From JTS-AC122 sp050246015 (lineage in GTDB: Bacteria > Planctomycetota > Phycisphaerae > Phycisphaerales > UBA1924), in the NCBI GenBank assembly GCA_050246015.1, contig JBFWWU010000007.1, forward strand, positions 124,001-188,000: 64,000 nt of DNA, read 5' to 3'. How positions within the stretch are numbered: position 1 is the first letter of the stretch; each line of letters begins with the position of its first letter. Position numbers and translations under genes: made by a program. This document shows positions 58,108 through 64,000 of the stretch, piece by piece. Below the pieces are notes generated by a model. That model searched no databases, was not told the DNA's origin, and saw only the letters and a list, made by a program, of their open reading frames with translations.

Positions 58108-60189
58108 ATGAAGCGAACTGGAAAACTGGCGGGTAGCGCGTTTCGCGGATCCATGCTCGGCGTGGTGCTCGCACTGGCCCTCACCGGGTGCGAGCGAGAG
58201 TCCGCCGAAACCGCGGCGATCGCCCAGGCCCGGCGCGATATCGCGTACCTCGCCTCGCACGGCGGGCACGCCCCCGAAAACAAGTCGCTCTCCTACGACA
58301 AGGTTGTCTCCAACCTGAAACAGGCGTCTTCGTCCTCGATCCAGGGCGAAGCCGAGGCCGCCAAACTCCTCCGGGCTGAAGCCAACATGCGCGCCGGCGA
58401 CCTGCTCGCCGGTCAAGCGGCGTCCGCTGAGCAGGCCGCCCTCGCCAAGATCATCCAACTCCGCGAAACACTCGACCACTGGCGCTACATGAACGCCTCG
58501 GCCTCGGCGCTGCGATCGTTTGATCCCAAGAGCCTCCTGGACGACATTTCCAAGCAGGCAACCGACAAGGACACGGAGATCGTCGCCGCGGCCGCCGAAC
58601 TTTCCACCGCCGAGGCCGCCCTCAACCAGATCCAGTCACAGGCGCGAGAGGCGCAGGAAAAGGCCCGCGCCGAGCACGCCCGCGAGGCCGACCTGCGGGC
58701 CCAGGCCGTCGGCAAGTCGCAGGTCGAGCGCGCCGACCTGGTCACCCGCGCCGTCGAAGCGTCGCGGGCCGGCGACGCCCTGGACAAGCAGGCCTCGGAC
58801 CTGCTCGCCCAGGCACAGGTGCGACAGGCGGAAGTCGACAACGCCAAACTCCTGGTCGATTCGCTCCGCACGCAGCGCACGCTGCTGGACGCGTCGCGCG
58901 CCGAAGTCGAGCGGCTCGTTCGCGTCAACAACGAGCAATCACAGAAAACGCTCGAAGGCGAATCCGCTTCGGAGCGCACGGGCGTCAAGCAGTTGCAGGC
59001 GCAGATCGCGCAGCAGGCTTCGGAACTGGCCGACGTGCGGACCGCCTCGCTCCCCGGCGCCGATCAGACACTCGACGCGCTCTACGACGCCGCCAAGTCT
59101 CGCTTTGATACCGCTGCCCGCGAACTCTCGGGCGTGAAGGGCTCGGGAACGGGCGGCCGAAGCGCGACGACGACGCTCTCCACGGCCGCCTCCAAGCACG
59201 CCGCCGCGGACCTGCTCATCACCAAGGCGCGGGGTCTGTCGGACTACGCGGCGATCCTGACCGCCCTGGCCGAAGCGACTCCCACGATCCCGGGCGACTT
59301 CGCCGCCAAGGCTTCTGCGGCCCAGTCGGCATACGAAAGCACCCTCAAAGAGGCGTTCGAGGCCTACACCGCCGCCAGCAGCGACTACGCCACCGCCGGC
59401 GGACGCGAGCAGATCGAACGCATCAAGTCGAGGCTCGAATCCATTTCCGCCACGCTCGCGACGTTCAACCCCAGCACGCCGGCGCCGGCGGACGCGGCGC
59501 CGTCCGACGCCGCCACGCCCCCGGCGGAACCCGGGGTCGCTGACTCCACACCGCCCGCCAACCCCACCCCCACCCCAGCCACCCAGCCGCTGCAGGGACT
59601 CGAAGGCGAAGCGATGACCTTCGCGCAGTCGCTCGGCGAAGCGATCCGCAAGCCCGACCTCCAGGCGTTCGCCGAACATGTCACCTTCCGAAACGACAAG
59701 CAGAAAGAGTTCTTCAACAAGACGCTCCCGCTTTCCAATAAGAGCATCGAACTCGACAAGGCGGTGAAGGAGCACTTCCACCGGTCGCTCACCGAGATCG
59801 CCAAGGAACAGTTGGCCCGCGCCGGCGCCAGTCAGGCCGGCATGTTCGACGATGCCAACCAGGCCATCCTGTACCTGGGATTCGCCGATCCCTCCGACTT
59901 TTCTTTCGCGCCGTCGCCGGACAACCCGCAGATCATGCTCCTCTCTTCCACCAGCGGGCAGATCAAAAATCCCATCCGCTTCCGCAAGGGCGATGCCTGG
60001 ACCATGCTCTTGGACCTCCAGATCCCACCCATCGAACTCCGCGATGAGGTCATGCAGGCCATGCTCAAGGCGTACGACTCCGTCATCGACCGCGTGCGGT
60101 CGGGGTCGTTCACCGACGCCGACCAGATCTTCCCCGCCCTGAGCACCGCGATGATGCAGGCCTACACGAATCCCGGCGATCCGAAATAG
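58108..60189 (+). CDS. Large coiled-coil lipoprotein, function unknown
   Basis: 693 residues from the ATG at 58108 (GGAG upstream). The signal peptide MLGVVLALALTGCERESAET has the lipobox LTGC. Residues about 70-330 are long heptad-rich helices (AELSTAEAALNQIQSQAREA; QEKARAEHAREADLRAQAVG). A Pro/Ala/Thr-rich linker near 470-500 leads to a C-terminal globular domain. It probably bridges membrane and periplasm. Not recognised. Confidence 0.82.
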   Translation: MKRTGKLAGSAFRGSMLGVVLALALTGCERESAETAAIAQARRDIAYLASHGGHAPENKSLSYDKVVSNLKQASSSSIQGEAEAAKLLRAEANMRAGDLLAGQAASAEQAALAKIIQLRETLDHWRYMNASASALRSFDPKSLLDDISKQATDKDTEIVAAAAELSTAEAALNQIQSQAREAQEKARAEHAREADLRAQAVGKSQVERADLVTRAVEASRAGDALDKQASDLLAQAQVRQAEVDNAKLLVDSLRTQRTLLDASRAEVERLVRVNNEQSQKTLEGESASERTGVKQLQAQIAQQASELADVRTASLPGADQTLDALYDAAKSRFDTAARELSGVKGSGTGGRSATTTLSTAASKHAAADLLITKARGLSDYAAILTALAEATPTIPGDFAAKASAAQSAYESTLKEAFEAYTAASSDYATAGGREQIERIKSRLESISATLATFNPSTPAPADAAPSDAATPPAEPGVADSTPPANPTPTPATQPLQGLEGEAMTFAQSLGEAIRKPDLQAFAEHVTFRNDKQKEFFNKTLPLSNKSIELDKAVKEHFHRSLTEIAKEQLARAGASQAGMFDDANQAILYLGFADPSDFSFAPSPDNPQIMLLSSTSGQIKNPIRFRKGDAWTMLLDLQIPPIELRDEVMQAMLKAYDSVIDRVRSGSFTDADQIFPALSTAMMQAYTNPGDPK

Positions 60190-60260
60190 CGCGTGGGCTC
60201 TCCCCGCTCGGGGCCTGTTCGATTGACCGCCCGCCGCGCGCTTCATAGTTTTGACCCCCC

Positions 60261-61418
60261 GTGCTCTTTTCTTCAGTCTCCTGCGATTGGAATGCCCGCT
60301 TGATCCTTCAACGAATCATCCAAAGCCTCGTGCTCGTGCTGGCGGTGTGTTCCTCCTCCAACGTGTTCGCGCAAGGGCTGGCCAAGGACATCCTGACCGC
60401 GTCGGAACTGACCGACGCGCACAAGGCGGCGATCCGGCAGTTCGTCGATCAGAACAAGGACGGGCTCAGCGAAAGCCCCGAAGCCGTCGCCCGGTCCCGC
60501 AAGGCGCTCATCGCCAACCTGCAGAAGGAGCCGAAGATCTCCGTCGCGTTTCGGCTCGAATACGCGCGACTGCTCGGGCCGGTGCTCCGTCCCCTGGCCG
60601 CCAGCGACCGTGATGTCAACGCCATCAACGCGCTCACGCTCGCCGGCGAACTCGCGACCACCTCCGGGATCGACATCCTGGGCGACCGCCTGGCCGACAA
60701 GCGAGCGGCGGTCCGGTTCGCGGCGGTCGATGGATTCACCGCCACGTTTTCCGCCATTGAAACGACTTCGCCCGCGATCGCCCCCGCGCAGCAGGCCATC
60801 CGGGCGATTTCCACGCTCAAGTCGGCAATGGAGAAGGAGACCGACGCGAACGTCCTGGAGGCGTACTGCCTGGCGCTGCGCGCGGCGACCAAGGTCCCCA
60901 GCGCCAAACTCGAGGGCGTGCGCCCCGCCGCCGTCAAAGCACTTTCCGAGGCCATCAGCGCCCGTGCCCGGGCAACCGACGACGCCACGTATGACTCGGC
61001 CTTCCGCCGGTCGGTCAACACCGCCCGCGAGGCGCTCACGGTCCAGGCGATCAACGAGCCGCAGTTGCCCGGCGACGTCGTCGACGCGGCGGCGGGCATG
61101 GCGGGCGACGTGCTGGCCTGCGTCCTGCGCCGCCTCACCAAGGGCGAACTCGACGTCACCTCCGAGGACCCCAAGGCCACCGAGGCCGCTCTGAAAGTGC
61201 GGGCCGACTTTGTCCTCATCGTCGCTGATGCCGAGAGTTCGATCCAGTGGGCCAACACCGCCAAGGGCGGCAACAACTTCCCTCCGCTCAAACTCGCCGA
61301 ACTCATTCAGCAGAAAAAAGACTCCGAGTTCCAGACGGTCGTGCTTCGCCTGATCGGTCCTCAGGGATACCTCACCAACAAGCCGTTCCCCTTCAAGGAC
61401 GATCATTTCGTCAAATAG
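60261..61418 (+). CDS. Exported helical protein, function unknown
   Basis: 385 residues from a GTG at 60261. The hydrophobic segment RIIQSLVLVLAVCSSSNVFA (cleavage near FAQ) acts as a signal peptide. The rest is helical and HEAT-like (INALTLAGELATTSGIDILG; RAAVRFAAVDGFTATFSAIE). A TTG at 60301 would be an alternative start placed closer to the signal. It follows a lipoprotein of similar type by 71 bp and may be co-transcribed. Confidence 0.75.
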   Translation: MLFSSVSCDWNARLILQRIIQSLVLVLAVCSSSNVFAQGLAKDILTASELTDAHKAAIRQFVDQNKDGLSESPEAVARSRKALIANLQKEPKISVAFRLEYARLLGPVLRPLAASDRDVNAINALTLAGELATTSGIDILGDRLADKRAAVRFAAVDGFTATFSAIETTSPAIAPAQQAIRAISTLKSAMEKETDANVLEAYCLALRAATKVPSAKLEGVRPAAVKALSEAISARARATDDATYDSAFRRSVNTAREALTVQAINEPQLPGDVVDAAAGMAGDVLACVLRRLTKGELDVTSEDPKATEAALKVRADFVLIVADAESSIQWANTAKGGNNFPPLKLAELIQQKKDSEFQTVVLRLIGPQGYLTNKPFPFKDDHFVK

Positions 61419-61630
61419 CGCCGCGGCTCCGGGCGCCCGCATCCCCGCGCGGCTCGACCCGCGCAGCATGCCCGCATCAACTTCATCCACCGCACGCGCC
61501 CACTCGCTTGAGTTCGAGCGGCTCGATACTCTCCGTCTTCTCACCCGGACGCCCCGCGCGAGCACCGGCTTTGCCGGACGCGCGGCCCGCGTGCTTCCGC
61601 CATGCCTCCCTTCCCATCAGGAGTTGACTG

Positions 61631-62587
61631 ATGCCAAGCCCCAAGCCGTTCGTCGGGATCGATCTCGGCGGCACCAACATGCAGATCGGCGTCGTCGATA
61701 AGTCCGGCGTGGTGCTCGGCCGCGCACGCAAGAAGACCAACGCCGACCAGGGGAAAGACCGCGTCATCGAGCGCCTCGTCGAAGGCGTCCAGGAAGCCTG
61801 CACGCAGGCGGGAACAACCGCCGCGCAACTCGGCGGGCTGGGAATCGGCGCCCCGGGCGCCGTTGATCCCAATCTCGGCGTCGTCCTCGAAGCCGTCAAC
61901 CTGAGATGGAACGACGTCCCGCTCGCCAAGATCCTCAAGAGCAAACTCAGCACCCCCGTCTACGTCGAGAACGACGTGAACGTCGCGGTCTACGGCGAAT
62001 GGAAGCACGGCTCCGGTCGCGGCGCGACCGACATCCTCGGCATCTGGATGGGCACCGGTGTCGGCGGCGGGCTCGTGCTCAACAGCGCCCTGTACAGCGG
62101 CGCCTTCTTCACCGCCGGCGAAATCGGGCATACCACGCTCTTCCCCGGCGCGGCCATGGGAACCCGCTCGCTGGAACAGAACTGCTCGCGCACCGCGGTT
62201 GCCGACCGGATCATCCGCCTGATCCGCTCCAACTACCCATCGTCCCTCGCCCCCACCGTGATGGAAGAAGGGCAGATCAAGTCCAAGGCGATCGCCGAGG
62301 CGTTCCGCAGCGGCGACGAACTCACCATCCGCGTGATCGACGAAGTCGCCGTTCTCGTCGGAATCGCCGCCGCCAATGTGGTGACGCTCCTCTCCCTGCC
62401 GCGCGTGATTCTCGGCGGCGGCCTCACCGAGGCCATCGGTAAGCCCCTCGTCTCGCTCGTCAAGAAAACCGTGCGGGAATACGCCTTCCCCGATCGCTGC
62501 AAACAGGTCGAAGTCCTGGCGAGCGAACTGGAGGACGACGCCGGACTGATCGGTGCGGCCATGCTCGCGCGCGAACAACTTTCTTGA
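61631..62587 (+). CDS. ROK-family sugar kinase (glucokinase-like) without the zinc motif
   Basis: 318 residues. The ATP-binding FVGIDLGGTNMQIGVVD, substrate site VENDVNVAVYGEWKHGSGRG and the catalytic ILGIWMGTGVGGGLVLNSAL are conserved, as is GEIGHTT. The zinc-binding cysteine motif (CxCGxxGCxE) that follows in classical ROK proteins is absent: MGTRSLEQNCSRTAV has a single Cys. AGGAG precedes the ATG. It probably phosphorylates glucose or a related hexose. Confidence 0.9.
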   Translation: MPSPKPFVGIDLGGTNMQIGVVDKSGVVLGRARKKTNADQGKDRVIERLVEGVQEACTQAGTTAAQLGGLGIGAPGAVDPNLGVVLEAVNLRWNDVPLAKILKSKLSTPVYVENDVNVAVYGEWKHGSGRGATDILGIWMGTGVGGGLVLNSALYSGAFFTAGEIGHTTLFPGAAMGTRSLEQNCSRTAVADRIIRLIRSNYPSSLAPTVMEEGQIKSKAIAEAFRSGDELTIRVIDEVAVLVGIAAANVVTLLSLPRVILGGGLTEAIGKPLVSLVKKTVREYAFPDRCKQVEVLASELEDDAGLIGAAMLAREQLS

Positions 62588-62847
62588 GCGTCCTCACTCG
62601 CGCCGCTCCAGTAATCAGCATCCGTCGGTTTTGCGTATATTTGGATATGTGGATCTCAAAGTATTCAATACCGCGGTGTCATCTGCCTGACCGAACTGAA
62701 AATCAAATTCAAAAACCCGAATAATACCGAGACCACTCGGATTCTTTAAGGTAAACTATCGGGGAGTTCTTCCAGCGGCGAGTTCTCGCCGCGACCAAAT
62801 CTGGTCATGATGCACGTTCGATACCGTCGGTAGAAAGGAATCGTTCC
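62588..62847 (+). promoter_or_regulatory. AT-rich upstream region of the last pseudopilin gene
   Basis: This 260-base stretch is clearly richer in A and T than the surroundings, unlike most gaps here. It contains TAAACTAT-type sequences and a small hairpin CCGAG-ACCA-CTCGG around 62729-62742. A regulated promoter is likely but I cannot place it exactly. Confidence 0.4.
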
Positions 62848-63879
62848 ATGACTCTTGTGCACTCGCGTGCCCGTCGCGTTCTTCATGGATTCACGCTGAT
62901 CGAGTTGCTCGTGGTGATCGCGATCATCGCGCTGCTCATCTCGATCCTGCTGCCGGCGCTTCGCGGCGGGCAGTTGCTCGCCAGGAAAGCCAAGGAAATG
63001 TCCGCGGCCCAGCAGAAGATGGTCGCCTGGGCGACCTACGGCAACGAGAGCAACGACGACGCGTTCACCGGATACATTCCCTGGGCCGCCGGCCACTTCA
63101 ACAACGCCCCGGGCCGCTTCTACTGGTTCCACCCGGATCCGTTCACCCCGCCCTACATGACCGAGGGCAATGTCATCAAGGTCAACGGCATGCGATGGAT
63201 GGGCGCCACCGAAATGCCCATGGATGCGCTGATGGTCGATCGAGCGACGTTCGCCGACTTCGCTTCGCGGCCGATCGGGCCGTATACCTTGAATCAGTCC
63301 GCGACTCCTCGAACGGTGTTGTACGATTCCAGCGTTGCCACCCAGGCCGCTGCGATGGCCTATCACCCGTCTCTGGGCCTCAACTCCGTCTACGTCGGCG
63401 GCAGTTGGCACCGCGGCGCGTTCCCGGGCTACAGCCCCTCCGGCGGCCCGGGCCACCCGCGACCCAAGTGGTACGTCACCAAGATCAGCGAAGTCCGCCG
63501 CACGGACACCCTGATGGTCTTCTCCTCCGCCCGTGGGGTGGACATCAAGTCCACCGGCTCGTTCGGCGCGACCAACTACGGCCGTAACCCCGCGACCTAC
63601 AACGCCTCTTCGATCGTCGTTCCGGGATTCTGGGAAGTCTGCCCGCCGACCGCGGGATACCCCACCAACTCCGCGACCGTGGCCTGGGTTGCATCCAACA
63701 AGTACCAGGAAGTGGCCGACCCGAAGAACTGGGGATTCGTCGACGCCCGCCACGGCGGCGCGGCGGTCACCGCCATGGCCGACGGTCACGTCACCATGCA
63801 GACCCTCAGCGATCTCCGTGATATGCGCAAGTGGGCCAACCACGCCGACCGCGCCGATTGGACCTTCCGTCCGAACTGA
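62848..63879 (+). CDS. H-X9-DG type pseudopilin (DUF1559-like)
   Basis: 343 residues. AAAGGA precedes the ATG. The prepilin motif GFTLIELLVVIAIIALLISI is canonical, with Glu+5. The C-terminal RHGGAAVTAMADGHV is the H-X9-DG motif typical of planctomycete pseudopilins. It is one of many such proteins found in these genomes; individual roles are unknown. A terminator follows at 63931-63969. Confidence 0.9.
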   Translation: MTLVHSRARRVLHGFTLIELLVVIAIIALLISILLPALRGGQLLARKAKEMSAAQQKMVAWATYGNESNDDAFTGYIPWAAGHFNNAPGRFYWFHPDPFTPPYMTEGNVIKVNGMRWMGATEMPMDALMVDRATFADFASRPIGPYTLNQSATPRTVLYDSSVATQAAAMAYHPSLGLNSVYVGGSWHRGAFPGYSPSGGPGHPRPKWYVTKISEVRRTDTLMVFSSARGVDIKSTGSFGATNYGRNPATYNASSIVVPGFWEVCPPTAGYPTNSATVAWVASNKYQEVADPKNWGFVDARHGGAAVTAMADGHVTMQTLSDLRDMRKWANHADRADWTFRPN

Positions 63880-63930
63880 TTTTCCCATCAGTTCATTGGG
63901 CGGTTGATGATCTGGAACACGCACTTCAGG

Positions 63931-63969
63931 GCCCCCCACATCGCCTCTCACGGCATGCAGGGGGCTTTT
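63931..63969 (+). terminator. Rho-independent terminator of the H-X9-DG pseudopilin gene
   Basis: GCCCCC (63931-63936) pairs with GGGGGC (63960-63965) around a loop that itself can pair (CAT/ATG, GCC/GGC), followed by TTTT. Confidence 0.6.
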
Positions 63970-64000
63970 CACATAGGATCTATGCATGCAGCCGATCGAT

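Overview
The window is high-GC bacterial chromosome, most likely from a planctomycete of the class Phycisphaerae. The evidence is the combination of features: GC-type dockerin-like tails on secreted proteins, a PEP-CTERM-like tail, H-X9-DG pseudopilins, very large pseudopilin-like proteins, LpxC, many lipoproteins of unknown function, and a tyrosine recombinase of the 'LRSSxExEW' type that I associate with planctomycete genomes. This assignment is inference; no 16S gene is present.

Layout. 1-1466 is gatB (minus strand, 3' end outside the window), followed by a tRNA-Val(CAC). After a secreted PEP-CTERM-like protein comes ssrA (tmRNA, 2864-3213). An integrative element of about 11.7 kb is inserted in the 3' end of ssrA, bounded by 28-bp direct repeats (3188-3215 and 14886-14913). 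Its leftward genes are an unknown protein, an unusual sigma-like factor, a prohead-protease/major-capsid fusion, an AlpA-type HTH protein, a primase-helicase (CHC2 + TOPRIM + DUF3987) and the integrase. Its cargo is defence-like: an OLD-family ATPase/nuclease and a type II restriction-modification pair. The att core lies inside the integrase reading frame, so the excised circle would encode an integrase with a different, longer C-terminus (520 versus 443 residues).

14968-17289 holds a membrane protein and a lipoprotein. 17535-32231 is a type IV pilus / type II secretion-like block: pilT, pilB, pilC, three pseudopilins, a 647-residue PilW/GspJ-like protein and a 1637-residue GspK-like protein. 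Several of these carry Ca-loop-like D-x-N-G motifs. 32327-41248 is mixed housekeeping: a winged-helix protein, a glycosyltransferase, a membrane protein, greA, an O-methyltransferase, lpxC, a membrane protein, an M20 amidohydrolase, a truncated aldehyde dehydrogenase homologue and a UVR-motif protein.

41265-53529 contains two GC-dockerin secreted proteins (one an M12-like metalloprotease with five Cys-rich repeats), a pseudopilin, an RluA-type pseudouridine synthase, trigger factor, a SPOR lipoprotein, a secreted protein, purM and a zinc-ribbon membrane protein. 53692-54781 is a three-gene leftward operon with two WXG100-like small proteins. 55210-56488 is cheR plus a CheY-like regulator. 56576-63879 has four exported proteins of unknown role, of which the last is an H-X9-DG pseudopilin, and a ROK kinase.

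A recurrent chromosomal feature is a TAnnnT -10-like hexamer 4-9 nt upstream of the start codon with no Shine-Dalgarno sequence, which suggests widespread leaderless mRNAs.
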